Shown here piece after piece: positions 1 to 13,051 of a stretch of DNA of 64,000 nucleotides. The stretch covers positions 28,632,061-28,696,060 of the forward strand of contig NC_056038.1 in NCBI RefSeq assembly GCF_004379255.2, read 5' to 3'. Below the pieces are notes generated by a model. It saw nothing but the letters and a program-made list of their open reading frames with translations. It made no database searches and was not told the origin of the DNA. The position numbers and the translations under genes are program-made. The DNA comes from Salvia splendens. Its lineage: Eukaryota; Streptophyta; Magnoliopsida; Lamiales; Lamiaceae. Positions within the stretch are counted from its first letter, which is position 1; every line of letters starts with the position of its first letter.

Positions 1-3000
1 GCTGTGGCTGGACAGGGACCTGGAGCTGTTGTTGCACCAGTTGTGGCTGGACAGGGACCTGGAGCTGTTGTTGCACCAGTTGTGGCTGGACAAGGACCTA
101 GAGCAGTTGTTGAACCAGTTGTGGCGGGACAAGGAGCTGTTGTGGCTGGACAAAGACCTGGAGCTGTTATTGCACCAGTTGTGGCTGGACAGGGAGCTGC
201 TGTGGCTGGACAAGGACCTGGAGCTGTTGTTGCACCAGTTGTGGCTGGACAGGGACCTGGAGCTGTTGTTGCACCAGTTGTGGCTGGACAAGGACCTAGA
301 GTTGTTGTTGCATCAGTTGTGGCTGAACAAGGAGCTGTTATGGCTGGACAAGGACCAGGAGTGTTGTTGCACCAGTTGTGGCTGGACAAGGACCTGAAGT
401 TGTTGTTGCACCAGTTGTGGCTGGACAAGGAGCTGCTGTGGCTGGACAAAGACCTGGAGCTGTTGTTGCACCAGTTGTGGCTGGACAGAAATCTGGAACT
501 GTTGTTGCACCAGTTGTGGCTGGACAGGGACCTGCTGTGGCTGGACAGGGACGTGGAGCTGTTGTTGCACCAGTTGTGGCTGGACAGGGACCTGGAGCTG
601 TTGTTGCACCAGTTGTGGCTGGACAAGGACCTAGAGCAGTTGTTGAACCAGTTGTGGCGGGACAAGGAGCTGTTGTGGCTGGACAAGGACCTGGAGTTGT
701 TGTTGCACCAGTGGTGGCTGGACAAGGAGCTGCTGTGGCTGGACAAAGACCTGGAGCTGTTATTGCACCAGTTGTGGCTGGACAGGGAGCTGCTGTGGCT
801 GGACAAGGACCTGGAGCTGTTGTTGCACCAGTTGTGGCTGGACAAGGAGCTGCTGTGGCTGGACAAAGACCTGGAGCTGTTGTTGCACCAGTTGTGGCTG
901 GACAGAAATCTGGAACTGTTGTTGCACCAGTTGTGGCTGGATAGGGACCTGCTGTGGCTGGACAGGGACCTGGAGCTGTTGTTGCACCAGTTGTGGCTGG
1001 ACAGGGACCTGGAGCTGTTGTTGCACCAGTTGTGGCTGGACAAGGACCTAGAGCAGTTGTTGAACCAGTTGTGGCGGGACAAGGAGCTGTTGTGGCTGGA
1101 CAAGGACCTGGAGTTGTTGTTGCACCAGTGGTGGCTGGACAAGGAGCTGCTGTGGCTGGACAAAGACCTGGAGTTGTTATTGCACCAGTTGTGGCTGGAC
1201 AGGGAGCTGCTGTGGCTGGACAAGGACCTGGAGCTGTTGTTGCACCAGTTGTGGCTGGACAAGGAGCTGCTGTGGCTGGACAAAGACCTGGAGCTGTTGT
1301 TGCACCAGTTGTGGCTGGACAGAAATCTGGAACTGTTGTTGCACCAGTTGTGGCTGGACAGGGACCTGCTGTGGCTGGACAGGGACCTGGAGCTGTTGTT
1401 GCACCAGTTGTGGCTGGACAGGGACCTGGAGCTGTTGTTGCACCAGTTGTGGCTGGACAAGGACCTAGAGCAGTTGTTGAACCAGTTGTGGCGGGACAAG
1501 GAGCTGTTGTGGCTGGACAAAGACCTGGAGCTGTTATTGCACCAGTTGTGGCTGGACAGGGAGCTGCTGTGGCTGGACAAGGACCTGGAGCTGTTGTTGC
1601 ACCAGTTGTGGCTGGACAGGGACCTGGAGCTGTTGTTGCACCAGTTGTGGCTGGACAAGGACCTAGAGTTGTTGTTGCATCAGTTGTGGCTGAACAAGGA
1701 GCTGTTGTGGCTGGACAAGGACCAGGAGTGTTGTTGCACCAGTTGTGGCTGGACAAGGACCTGAAGTTGTTGTTGCACCAGTTGTGGCTGGACAAGGAGC
1801 TGCTGTGGCTGGACAAAGACCTGGAGCTGTTGTTGCACCAGTTGTGGCTGGACAGAAATCTGGAACTGTTGTTGCACCAGTTGTGGCTGGACAGGGACCT
1901 GCTGTGGCTGGACAGGGACCTGGAGCTGTTGTTGCACCAGTTGTGGCTGGACAGGGACCTGGAGCTGTTGTTGCACCAGTTGTGGCTGGACAAGGACCTA
2001 GAGCAGTTGTTGAACCAGTTGTGGCGGGACAAGGAGCTGTTGTGGCTGGACAAGGACCTGGAGCTGTTGTTGCTCCAGTTGTGGCTGGACAAGGCGCTGC
2101 TGTGGTTGGACAAGGACCTGGGGCTATTGTTGCACCAGTTGTGGCTAGACAAGGACCTAGAGTTGTTGTTGCACTAGTTGTGGCTGAACAAGGAGCTGTT
2201 TTGGCTGGACAAGGACCAGTAGTGTTGTTACACCAGTTGTGGCTGGACAAGGACCTGGAGTTGTTGTTGCACCAGTGGTGGCTGGACAAGGAGCTGCTGT
2301 GGCTGGACAAAGACCTGGAGCTGTTATTGCACCAGTTGTGGCTGGACAGGGAGCTGCTGTGGCTGGACAAGGACCTGGATCTGTTGTTGCACCAGTTGTG
2401 GCTGGACAGGGACCTGGAGCTGTTGTTGCACCAGTTGTGGCTGGACAAGGACCTAGAGTTGTTGTTGCATCAGTTGTGGCTGAACAAGGAGCTGTTGTGG
2501 CTGGACAAGGACCAGGAGTGTTGTTGCACCAGTTGTGGCTGGACAAGGACCTGAAGTTGTTGTTGCACCAGTTGTGGCTGGACAAGGAGCTGCTGTGGCT
2601 GGACAAAGACCTGGAGCTGTTGTTGCACCAGTTGTGGCTGGACAGAAATCTGGAACTGTTGTTGCACCAGTTGTGGCTGGACAGGGACCTGCTGTGGCTG
2701 GACAGGGACCTGGAGCTGTTGTTGCACCAGTTGTGGCTGGACAGGGACCTGGAGCTGTTGTTGCACCAGTTGTGGCTGGACAAGGACCTAGAGCAGTTGT
2801 TGAACCAGTTGTGGCGGGACAAGGAGCTGTTGTGGCTGGACAAGGACCTGGAGTTGTTGTTGCACCAGTGGTGGCTGGACAAGGAGCTGCTGTGGCTGGA
2901 CAAAGACCTGGAGCTGTTATTGCACCAGTTGTGGCTGGACAGGGAGCTGCTGTGGCTGGACAAGGACCTGGAGCTGTTGTTGCACCAGTTGTGGCTGGAC

Positions 3001-3985
3001 AAGGAGCTGCTGTGGCTGGACAAAGACCTGGAGCTGTTGTTGCACCAGTTGTGGCTGGACAGAAATCTGGAACTGTTGTTGCACCAGTTGTGGCTGGACA
3101 GGGACCTGCTGTGGCTGGACAGGGACCTGGAGCTGTTGTTGCACCAGTTGTGGCTGGACAGGGACCTGGAGCTGTTGTTGCACCAGTTGTGGCTGGACAA
3201 GGACCTAGAGCAGTTGTTGAACCAGTTGTGGCGGGACAAGGAGCTGTTGTGGCTGGACAAGGACATGGAGTTGTTGTTGCACCAGTGGTGGCTGGACAAG
3301 GAGCTGCTGTGGCTGGACAAAGACCTGGAGCTGTTATTGCACCAGTTGTGGCTGGACAGGGAGCTGCTGTGGCTGGACAAGGACCTGGAGCTGTTGTTGC
3401 ACCAGTTGTGGCTGGACAGGGACCTGGAGCTGTTGTTGCACCAGTTGTGGCTGGACAAGGACCTAGAGTTGTTGTTGCATCAGTTGTGGCTGAACAAGGA
3501 GCTGTTGTGGCTGGACAAGGACCAGGAGTGTTGTTGCACCAGTTGTGGCTGGACAAGGACCTGAAGTTGTTGTTGCACCAGTTGTGGCTGGACAAGGAGC
3601 TGCTGTGGCTGGACAAAGACCTGGAGCTGTTGTTGCACCAGTTGTGGCTGGACAGAAATCTGGAACTGTTGTTGCACCAGTTGTGGCTGGACAGGGACCT
3701 GCTGTGGCTGGACAGGGACCTGGAGCTGTTGTTGCACCAGTTGTGGCTGGACAGGGACCTGGAGCTGTTGTTGCACCAGTTGTGGCTGGACAAGGACCTA
3801 GAGCAGTTGTTGAACCAGTTGTGGCGGGACAAGGAGCTGTTGTGGCTGGACAAGGACCTGGAGCTGTTGTTACACCAGTTGTGGCTGGACAAGGAACTGT
3901 TGTGGTTGGACAAATACCTGGAGCTGTTGTTGCATTAGTTGTGGCTGGACAGAGACCTAGAGCTGTTGATGCACCAGTTGTGGCT

Positions 3986-6155
3986 GGACTAGGTGCTGCT
4001 GTGGCTGGACAAGGACCTGTTGCTGTTGTTGCAATAGTGGTGGCTGGACAAGGAGCTGCCGTGGCTGGACAAGGACCTGGAGCTGTTGTTGCACTAGTTG
4101 TGGCTGGACAAGGACCTGGAGCTGTTGTTACACCAGTTGTGGCTGGACAGGGAGCTGCTGTGGCTGGACAAGGACCTGGAGCTGTTGTTGCACCAGTTGT
4201 GGCTAGACAGGGACCTGAAGCTGTTGTTGCACCAGTTGTGGTTGTGGCTGGATAAGGACCTGGAGCTGTTGTTGCACCAGTTGTGGATCGACAAGGACAT
4301 AGAGCTGTTGTTGAACTAGTTGTGGCGGGACAAGGAGCTGTAGTGGCTGGACAAGGACCTGGAGCTGTTGTTGCACCAGTTGTGGCTGGATAAGGAGCTG
4401 CTGTGGCTGGACAAAGACTTGGAGCTGTTGTTGTATCAGTTGTGGCTGGACAGGGACCTAGAGCTGTTGATGCACCAGTTGTGGCTGGACTAGGCGCTGC
4501 AGTGGTTGGACAAGGACCTGCAACTGTTGTTGCACCAGTTGGGGCAGGACAAGGACCTAGAGTTGTTGTTGCATCAGTTGTGGCTGAACAAGGAGCTGTT
4601 GTGGTTGGACATGGACCAGGAGTGTTGTTGCACCAGTTGTGGCTGGACAAGGACCTGGAGCTGTTGTTGCACCAGTTGTGGCTAGACAAGGAGCTGATGT
4701 GGTTGGACAAGGACCTGGAGCTGTTGTTGCATCAGTTGTGGCTGGACATGGAGCTGTTGTGGCTGGACAAGGACCTGGAGCTGTTGTTGCACCAGTTGTG
4801 GTTGGACAAGGACCTGAATTTGTTGTTGCACCAGTTGTGGCTGGACAAGGCGCTGCTGTGGTTGGACAAGGACCTGGAGCTGTTGTTGCACCAGTTGTGG
4901 CTGGACAGGGACCTGGAGCTATTGTTGCACCAGTTGTGGCTGGACAAGGAGCTGTTGTGACTGGACTGGGACCTGGAGCTATTGTTGCACCAGTTGTGGC
5001 TGGACAAGGACCTAGAGCTGTTGTTGCACCAGTTGTGGCTAAACAAGGAGTTGTTGTGGCTGGACAAGGACCAGGAGCTGTCGTTGCACCAGTTGTGGCT
5101 GGACTAGGTGCTGCTGTGGCTGGACAAGGACCTGTTGCTGTTGTTGCAATAGTGGTGGCTGGACAAGGAGCTGCCGTGGCTGGACAAGGACCTGGAGCTG
5201 TTGTTGCACTAGTTGTGGCTGGACAAGGACCTGGAGCTGTTGTTACACCAGTTGTGGCTGGACAGGGAGCTGCTGTGGCTGGACAAGGACCTGGAGCTGT
5301 TGTTGCACCAGTTGTGGTTGTGGCTGGATAAGGACCTGGAGCTGTTGTTGCACCAGTTGTGGATCGACAAGGACATAGAGCTGTTGTTGAACTAGTTGTG
5401 GCGGGACAAGGAGCTGTAGTGGCTGGACAAGGACCTGGAGCTGTTGTTGCACCAGTTGTGGCTGGATAAGGAGCTGCTGTGGCTGGACAAAGACTTGGAG
5501 CTGTTGTTGTATCAGTTGTGGCTGGACAGGGACCTAGAGCTGTTGATGCACCAGTTGTGGCTGGACTAGGCGCTGCAGTGGTTGGACAAGGACCTGCAAC
5601 TGTTGTTGCACCAGTTGGGGCAGGACAAGGACCTAGAGTTGTTGTTGCATCAGTTGTGGCTGAACAAGGAGCTGTTGTGGTTGGACATGGACCGGGAGTG
5701 TTGTTGCACCAGTTGTGGCTGGACAAGGACCTGGAGCTGTTGTTGCACCAGTTGTGGCTAGACTAGGAGCTGATGTGGTTGGACAAGGACCTGGAGCTGT
5801 TGTTGCATCAGTTGTGGCTGGACAAGGACCTGGAGCTGTTGTTGCACCAGTTGTGGTTGGACAAGGACCTGAATTTGTTGTTGCACCAGTTGTGGCTGGA
5901 CAAGGCGCTGCTGTGGTTGGACAAGGACCTGGAGCTGTTGTTGCACCAGTTGTGGCTGGACAGGGACCTGGAGCTATTGTTGCACCAGTTGTGGCTGGAC
6001 AAGGAGCTGTTGTGACTGGACTGGGACCTGGAGCTATCGTTGCACCAGTTGTGGCTGGACAAGGACCTAGAGCTGTTGTTGCACCAGTTGTGGCTAAACA
6101 AGGAGTTGTTGTGGCTGGACAAGGACCAGGAGCTGTCGTTACACCAGTTGTGGCT
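3986..6155. repeat. About 1.1-kb tandem duplication in domain A
   Basis: Copy 1 is about 3,986-5,100 and copy 2 about 5,101-6,155. Both open with the landmark GGACTAGGTGCTGCTGTGG followed by an unusual CAATAGTGGTGG unit. The offset starts at 1,115 bp, falls to 1,076 after copy 2 loses one 39-bp unit (the unit near 4,200-4,238), and falls to about 1,055 after it loses a 21-bp unit (near 4,743-4,763). The copies therefore differ mainly by whole-unit gains and losses, as expected from slippage or unequal exchange. Part of this block appears a third time at 7,608-8,700, at a 3,617-bp offset from copy 1. Confidence 0.85.
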
Positions 6156-9100
6156 AGACAGGGACCTGGAGCTGTTGTTGCTCCAGTTGTGGCTGGACAA
6201 GGCGCTGCTGTGGTTGGACAAGGAATTGGAGCTATTGTTGCACCAGTTGTGGCTAGACAAGGACCTAGAGCTGTTGTTGCATTAGTTGTGGCTGAACAAG
6301 GAGCTGTTCTGGCTGGACAAGGACCAGTAGTGTTGTTGCACCAGTTGTGGCTGGACAAGGACCTGGAGTTGTTGTTGCACCAGTGGTGGCTGGACAAGGA
6401 GCTGCTGTAGCTGGACAAAGACCTGGAGCTGTTATTGCACCAGTTGTGGCTGGACAGGGAGCTGCTGTGGCTGGACAAGGACCTGGAGCTGTTGTTGCAC
6501 CAGTTATGGCTGGACAGGGACCTGGAGCTGTTGTTGCACCAGTTGTGGCTGGACAAGGACCTAGAGTTGTTGTTGCATCAGTTGTGGCTGAACAAGGAGC
6601 TGTTGTGGCTGGACAAGGACCAGGAGTGTTGTTGCACCAGTTGTGGCTGGACAAGGACCTGAAGTTGTTGTTGCACCAGTTGTGGCTGGACAAGGAGCTG
6701 ATGTGGCTGGACAAAGACCTGGAGCTATTGTTGCACCAGTTGTGGCTGGACAAGGAGCTGATCTGGCTGGACAAGGAGCTGATCTGGCTGGACAAGGAGC
6801 TGATCTGGCTGGACAAGGACCTGGAGCTGTTGTTGCACCAGTTGTGGCTGGACATGGAGCTGTTGTGGCTGGACAAGGACCTGGAGCTGTTGTTGCACCA
6901 GTTGTGGCTGGACAAGGACCTGGAGCTGTTGTTGCCCTAGTTGTGGCTGGACAAGGACCTGGAGCTGTTGTTGCAGTAGTTGTGGCTGGACAAGGACCTG
7001 AAGCTGTTGTTGCACCAGTTGTGGCTGGACAAGGAGCTGCCGTGGCTGGACAAGGACCTGAAGCTGTTGTTGCACCAGTTGTGGCTGGACAAGGAGCTGC
7101 TGAGGCTGGACAAGAACCTGGAGCTGTTGTTGCACCAGTTGTGGCTGGACAAGGAGCTGCTGTGGCTGGTCAAGTACCTGGAGATGTTGTTGCACCAGTT
7201 GTGGCTGGACAAGGAGCTGCTGTGGCTGGACAAGGACCTGGAGCTGTTGTTGCACCAGTTGTGGCTGGACAGAAATCTGGAACTGTTGTTGCACCAGTTG
7301 TGGCTGGACAGGGACCTGCTGTGGCTGGACAGGGACCTGGAGCTGTTGTTGCACCAGTTGTGGCTGGACAGGGACCTGGAGCTGTTGTTGCACCAGTTGT
7401 GGCTGGACAAGGACCTAGAGCAGTTGTTGAACCAGTTGTGGCGGGACAAGGAGCTGTTGTGGCTGGACAAGGACCTGGAGCTGTTGTTACACCAGTTGTG
7501 GCTGGACAAGGAACTGTTGTGGTTGGACAAATACCTGGAGCTGTTGTTGCATTAGTTGTGGCTGGACAAGGACCAGGAGCTGTCGTTGCACCAGTTTTGG
7601 CTGGACTAGGTGCTGCTGTGGCTGGACAAGGACCTGTTGCTGTTGTTGCAATAGTGGTGGCTGGACAAGGAGCTGCCGTGGCTGGACAAGGACCTGGAGC
7701 TGTTGTTGCACTAGTTGTGGCTGGACAAGGACCTGGAGCTGTTGTTACACCAGTTGTGGCTGGACAGGGAGCTGCTGTGGCTGGACAAGGACCTGGAGCT
7801 GTTGTTGCACCAGTTGTGGCTAGACAGGGACCTGAAGCTGTTGTTGCACCAGTTGTGGTTGTGGCTGGATAAGGACCTGGAGCTGTTGTTGCACCAGTTT
7901 TGGATCGACAAGGACATAGAGCTGTTGTTGAACTAGTTGTGGCGGGACAAGGAGCTGTAGTGGCTGGACAAGGACCTGGAGCTGTTGTTGCACCAGTTGT
8001 GGCTGGATAAGGAGCTGCTGTGGCTGGACAAAGACTTGGAGCTGTTGTTGTATCAGTTGTGGCTGGACAGGGACCTAGAGCTGTTGATGCACCAGTTGTG
8101 GCTGGACTAGGCGCTGCAGTGGTTGGACAAGGACCTGCAACTGTTGTTGCACCAGTTGGGGCAGGACAAGGACCTAGAGTTGTTGTTGCATCAGTTGTGG
8201 CTGAACAAGGAGCTGTTGTGGTTGGACATGGACCAGGAGTGTTGTTGCACCAGTTGTGGCTGGACAAGGACCTGGAGCTGTTGTTGCACCAGTTGTGGCT
8301 AGACAAGGAGCTGATGTGGTTGGACAAGGACCTGGAGCTGTTGTTGCATCAGTTGTGGCTGGACAAGGACCTGGAGCTGTTGTTGCACCAGTTGTGGTTG
8401 GACAAGGACCTGAATTTGTTGTTGCACCAGTTGTGGCTGGACAAGGCGCTGCTGTGGTTGGACAAGGACCTGGAGCTGTTGTTGCACCAGTTGTGGCTGG
8501 ACAGGGACCTGGAGCTATTGTTGCACCAGTTGTGGCTGGACAAGGAGCTGTTGTGACTGGACTGGGACCTGGAGCTATCGTTGCACCAGTTGTGGCTGGA
8601 CAAGGACCTAGAGCTGTTGTTGCACCAGTTGTGGCTAAACAAGGAGTTGTTGTGGCTGGACAAGGACCAGGAGCTGTCGTTGCACCAGTTGTGGCTAGAC
8701 AGGGACCTGGAGCTGTTGTTGCTCCAGTTGTGGCTGGACAAGGCGCTGCTGTGGTTGGACAAGGAATTGGAGCTATTGTTGCACCAGTTGTGGCTAGACA
8801 AGGACCTAGAGCTGTTGTTGCATTAGTTGTGGCTGAACAAGGAGCTGTTCTGGCTGGACAAGGACCAGTAGTGTTGTTGCACCAGTTGTGGCTGGACAAG
8901 GACCTGGAGTTGTTGTTGCACCAGTGGTGGCTGGACAAGGAGCTGCTGTAGCTGGACAAAGACCTGGAGCTGTTACTGCACCAGTTGTGGCTGGACAGGG
9001 AGCTGCTGTGGCTGGACAAGGACCTGGAGCTGTTGTTGCACCAGTTATGGCTGGACAGGGACCTGGAGCTGTTGTTGCACCAGTTGTGGCTGGACAAGGA

Positions 9101-9690
9101 CCTAGAGTTGTTGTTGCATCAGTTGTGGCTGAACAAGGAGCTGTTGTGGCTGGACAAGGACCAGGAGTGTTGTTGCACCAGTTGTGGCTGGACAAGGACC
9201 TGAAGTTGTTGTTGCACCAGTTGTGGCTGGACAAGGAGCTGATGTGGCTGGACAAAGACCTGGAGCTATTGTTGCACCAGTTGTGGCTGGACAAGGAGCT
9301 GACCTGGCTGGACAAGGAGCTGATCTGGCTGGACAAGGAGCTGATCTGGCTGGACAAGGACCTGGAGCTGTTGTTGCACCAGTTGTGGCTGGACATGGAG
9401 CTGTTGTGGCTGGACAAGGACCTGGAGCTGTTGTTGCACCAGTTGTGGCTGGACAAGGACCTGGAGCTGTTGTTGCCCCAGTTGTGGCTGGACAAGGACC
9501 TGGAGCTGTTGTTGCAGTAGTTGTGGCTGGACAAGGACCTGAAGCTGTTGTTGCACCAGTTGTGGCTGGACAAGGAGCTGCCGTGGCTGCACAAGGACCT
9601 GAAGCTGTTGTTGCACCAGTTGTGGCTGGACAAGGAGCTGCTGAGGCTGGACAAGAACCTGGAGCTGTTGTTGCACCAGTTGTGGCTGGA
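5479..9690. repeat. 2,541-bp offset segmental duplication in domain A
   Basis: The segment 5,479-7,149 matches 8,020-9,690 at a constant 2,541-bp offset. Shared landmarks include a run of three identical 21-bp GAGCTGATCTGGCTGG units (about 6,759-6,820 and 9,300-9,361), a CTGAGGCTGG unit, and the TGGCTAAACAAGG unit. The match breaks near 9,693, where the second copy turns into GGACATGGACC while the first continues with a GGTCAAGTACC unit. Both array partners lie in the same orientation. Confidence 0.88.
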
Positions 9691-9916
9691 CATGGACCTG
9701 GAGCTGTTGTTGCAGTAGTTGTGGCTGGACAAGGACCTGAAGCTGTTGTTGCACCAGTTGTGGCTGGACAAGGAGCTGCCGTGGCTGGACAAGGACCTGA
9801 AGCTGTTGTTGCACCAGTTGTGGCTGGACAAGGAGCTGCTGAGGCTGGACAAGAACCTGGAGCTGTTGTTGCACCAGTTGTGGCTGGACAAGGAGCTGCT
9901 GTGGCTGGTCAAGTAC
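9521..9916. repeat. 198-bp tandem duplication
   Basis: Copy 1 is 9,521-9,718 and copy 2 is 9,719-9,916. Both contain the unusual GAGCTGCCGTGG and GCTGCTGAGGCTGG units in the same order. The matched stretch is about 173 bp, and the period of 198 bp equals a combination of 39- and 21-bp units. Copy 1 has a one-base difference (GTGGCTGCACAAGG near 9,583-9,596) from copy 2. This is the smallest clear block duplication in the left array. Confidence 0.85.
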
Positions 9917-10576
9917 CTGGAGATGTTGTTGCACCAGTTGTGGCTGGACAAGGAGCTGCTGTGGCTGGACAAGGACCTGGAGCAGTTGTTGCACCAGTTG
10001 TGGCTGGGGCTGGACAAGGACCTGGAGCAATTGTTGCACCAGTTGTGGCTGGACAAGGAGCTGCTGTGGCTGGACAAGGACCTAGAGCTATTGTTGCACA
10101 ATTATGGCTGGACAAGGAGCTGGAGCTGTTATTGCACCAGTTGTGGTTGGACAAGGACCTGAATTTGTTGTTGCACCAGTTGTGGCTGGACTAGGAGCTG
10201 CTGTGATTGGACAAGGATATGGAGTTGTTGTTGCACCAGTTGTGGCAAGACAGTAACCTGGAGCTGTTGTTGCTCCAGTTGTGGCTGGACAAGGAGCTGT
10301 TGTGGCTGGACAGGGACCTGGAGCTGTCGTCGCACCAGTTGTGGCTGGACAAGGACCTAGAGCTGTTGTTGCACCAGTTGTGGCTGAACAAGGAGTTGTT
10401 GTGGCTGGACAGGGACCAGGAGCTGTCGTTGCACCAGTTGTGGCTGGATAGGGACCTGGAGCTGTTGTTGCACCAGTTGTGGCTGGACAAGGCGCTGCTG
10501 TGGCTGGACAAGGACCTGGAGCTGTTGTTGCACCAGTTGTGGCTAGACAAGGACCTAGAGCTGTTGTCGCACTAGT

Positions 10577-12174
10577 TGTGGCTGAACAAGGAGCTGTTGT
10601 GGCTGAACAAGGACCAGTAGTGTTGATGCACCAGTTGTGGCTGGAAAAGGACCTGGAGTTGTTGTTGCACCAGTGGTGGCTGGACAAGGAGCTGCTGTGG
10701 CTGGACAAAGACCTGGAGCTATTATTGCACCAGTTGTGGCTGGACAGGGAGTTGCTGTGGCTGGACAAGGACCTGGAGCTGTTGTTGCACCAGTTGTGGC
10801 TGGACAGGGACCTGGAGCTGTTGTTGCACCAGTTGTGGCTGGACAAGGAGCTGTTGTGGCTGGACAGGGACCTGGAGCTGTTGTTGCACCAGTTGTGGCT
10901 GGACAGGGACCTGGAGCTGTTGTTGCACCAGTTGTGGCTGGACAAGGACCTAGAGTTGTTGTTGCATCAGTTGTGGCTGAACAAGGAGCTGTTGTGGCTG
11001 GACAAGGACCAGGAGTGTTGTTGCACCAGTTCTGGCAAGACATGGACCTGTAGTTGTTGTTGCACCAGTTGTGGCTGGATAAGGAGCTGCTGTGGCTGGA
11101 CAAAGACCTGGAGCTGTTGTTGCACCAGTTGTGGCTGGACAGGGAGCTGCTGTGGCTGTACAGGGACTTGGAGCTGTTGTTGCACCAGTTGTGGCTGGAC
11201 AAGGACCTAGAGCTGTTGTTGAACCAGTTGTGGCGGAACAAGGAGCTGTTGTGGCTGGACAAGGACCTGGAGCTGTTGTGGCTGGACAAGGACCTGCTGT
11301 GGCTGGACAAATACCTGGAGCTGTTGTTGCATCAGTTGTGGCTGGACAGAGACCTAGAGCTGTTGATGCACCAGTTGTGGCTGAACAAGGAGCTGTTGTG
11401 GCTGAACAAGGACCAGTAGTGTTGTTGCACCAGTTGTGGCTGGAAAAGGACCTGGAGTTGTTGTTGCACCAGTGGTGGCTGGACAAGGAGCTGCTGTGGC
11501 TGGACAAAGACCTGGAGCTATTATTGCACCAGTTGTGGCTGGACAGGGAGTTGCTGTGGCTGGACAAGGACCTGGAGCTGTTGTTGCACCAGTTGTGGCT
11601 GGACAGGGACCTGGAGCTGTTGTTGCACCAGTTGTGGCTGGACAAGGAGCTGTTGTGGCTGGACAGGGACCTGGAGCTGTTGTTGCACCAGTTGTGGCTG
11701 GACAGGGACCTAGAGCTGTTGTTGCACCAGTTGTGGCTGGACAAGGACCTAGAGTTGTTGTTGCATCAGTTGTGGCTGAACAAGGAGCTGTGGTGGCTGG
11801 ACAAGGACCAGGAGTGTTGTTGCACCAGTTCTGGCAAGACATGGACCTGTAGTTGTTGTTGCACCAGTTGTGGCTGGATAAGGAGCTGCTGTGGCTGGAC
11901 AAAGACCTGGAGCTGTTGTTGCACCAGTTGTGGCTGGACAGGGAGCTGCTGTGGCTGTACAGGGACTTGGAGCTGTTGTTGCACCAGTTGTGGCTGGACA
12001 AGGACCTAGAGCTGTTGTTGAACCAGTTGTGGCGGGACAAGGAGCTGTTGTGGCTGGACAAGGACCTGGAGCTGTTGTGGCTGGACAAGGACCTGCTGTG
12101 GCTGGACAAATACCTGGAGCTGTTGTTGCATCAGTTGTGGCTGGACAGAGACCTAGAGCTGTTGATGCACCAGT
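10577..12174. repeat. 799-bp tandem duplication, two copies
   Basis: Copy 1 is about 10,577-11,375 and copy 2 about 11,376-12,174. Each opens with a GGCTGAACAAGGACCAGTAG landmark, followed by a unit carrying GGCTGGAAAAGG. Each later holds a GTTCTGGCAAGACATGG unit and a TGTGGCTGTACAGGG unit. The period is not a multiple of three or of 39, because each copy carries a frame-shifting 38-bp unit (GACCAGGAGTGTTG). A third partial copy starts at about 12,175 and fades into the retroelement junction. Confidence 0.9.
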
Positions 12175-12334
12175 TGTGGCTGGACAAGGACCTGGAGCTG
12201 TTGTTGCAGTAGTGGTGGCTGGACAAGGAGCTGCAGTGGCTGGACAAGGACCTGGAGCTGTTGTTGCACTAGTTGTGGCTGGAAAAGGACCTGGAGCTGT
12301 TGTTGTACTAGTTGTGGCTGGACAAGGAGGTGAT

Positions 12335-12416
12335 CTGGCCGTGAATGACGTTCACAGAAGCAAATAGGTCTAATTCTTCTGCATAGTAGACTGGTCGTGA
12401 ATGACGTTCACAGAAG
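12335..12416. repeat. 26-bp direct repeat pair with TGACG core at the array/element junction
   Basis: Copies lie at 12,335-12,360 and 12,391-12,416, 56 bp apart, with one mismatch (CTGGCC against CTGGTC at the left). Each contains GTGAATGACGTTCAC, in which the 5-base arms GTGAA and TTCAC pair around TGACG. TGACG is the core bound by plant TGA/bZIP factors, and paired copies of such a core are common in plant retroelement promoters. The first copy touches the last array unit and shares CTGGC with it, so the junction has microhomology. A regulatory role is inference. Confidence 0.7.
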
Positions 12417-13051
12417 GTGACGCAGTCGGTCCTTTGCAGAAGAGAAATAGAATTTCACAACCTAGATAGGATTTGGCTACCTATCGTGAAAGGTTGCAGT
12501 GTCAGTCCGCATGTTTCCTTACCTTAGGAAATAAACGACACTGGTGTGGTATAGCACTGAAGGATCTAACAGTTGAGATAAGTCTTTCTTGCTATTTACT
12601 GAAAGACGAGGTTTCGGTGATTGTTATTTCTTAATCATTGTTGATATAACATTGAGCATACGATATTGATTATGCACTACTTTGATTTATCAAATGGTGC
12701 GGATTTTTCGCAATCCAAGAATCCTGATATCTTGGGTAGTGGTGATCTATGTCTAGAGGTGCTAGTATTGTTATTGCAATGAATCGTGTGCTGGGTGAGT
12801 CCAGTTTGATAATATCCTCAAGAGGTGTTCGAAAAAGGTTTTATTATTCAGAAACCCGGCCGGTTGGAATTTATTCCAGAATAATAAATAAAGATTTTGA
12901 ACTAGACAACTCTTGGAAAAAGATATTAATTAATTAAAGTCAAATAGCAGACTTAAATTAATTAATGGATATTTATATCTTAAACACGAGAAATAATAAA
13001 TTAAAGAGGTAAAGCCCGGATTACTCGTAATTTGGGATTGGACGGGCAGTC

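Larger units (their letters stand above)
1..12339. repeat. 39-bp minisatellite array, domain A
   Basis: Uninterrupted tandem array that already runs at base 1. The long unit is 39 bp (GTTGTGGCTGGACAAGG, then ACCTGGAGCT, then GTTGTTGCACCA). It is mixed with 21-bp short units that lack 18 bp, seen as runs of GGACAAGGAGCTGCTGTGG. Compared with the rest of the window, nearly every unit here ends CACCAG and the CACTAG variant is rare (near 2,172, 4,090, 5,207, 7,709, 10,568, 12,266). The 38-bp variant with GGACAGGACCTGAAG, common further right, was not seen here. A different 38-bp variant, GACCAGGAGTGTTG, recurs near 355, 1,723, 2,512, 3,527, 6,622, 9,162 and 11,810. The last recognisable unit is a GATCTGG variant ending at about 12,339. 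No gene is seen in it. Confidence 0.97.

Noticed and set aside
4..1764. 586-codon open frame on the + strand
   Set aside because: It begins at a GTG inside the array at the window edge, changes from the VVAGQG motif to the LWLDKD motif and then to CGWTRT through 38-bp units, and has no flanking gene structure. Any frame of this repeat is open.
1..12339. Elastin-like or leucine-rich structural protein gene
   Set aside because: The [13 protein letters not shown] and [13 protein letters not shown] motifs are suggestive, but the frame is not kept, codon choice is simply that of the repeat, and no start, intron or terminator context can be seen.
12749..12937. 62-codon ATG frame
   Set aside because: It lies in the LTR-like region, resembles no family I know, and is short enough to be chance.
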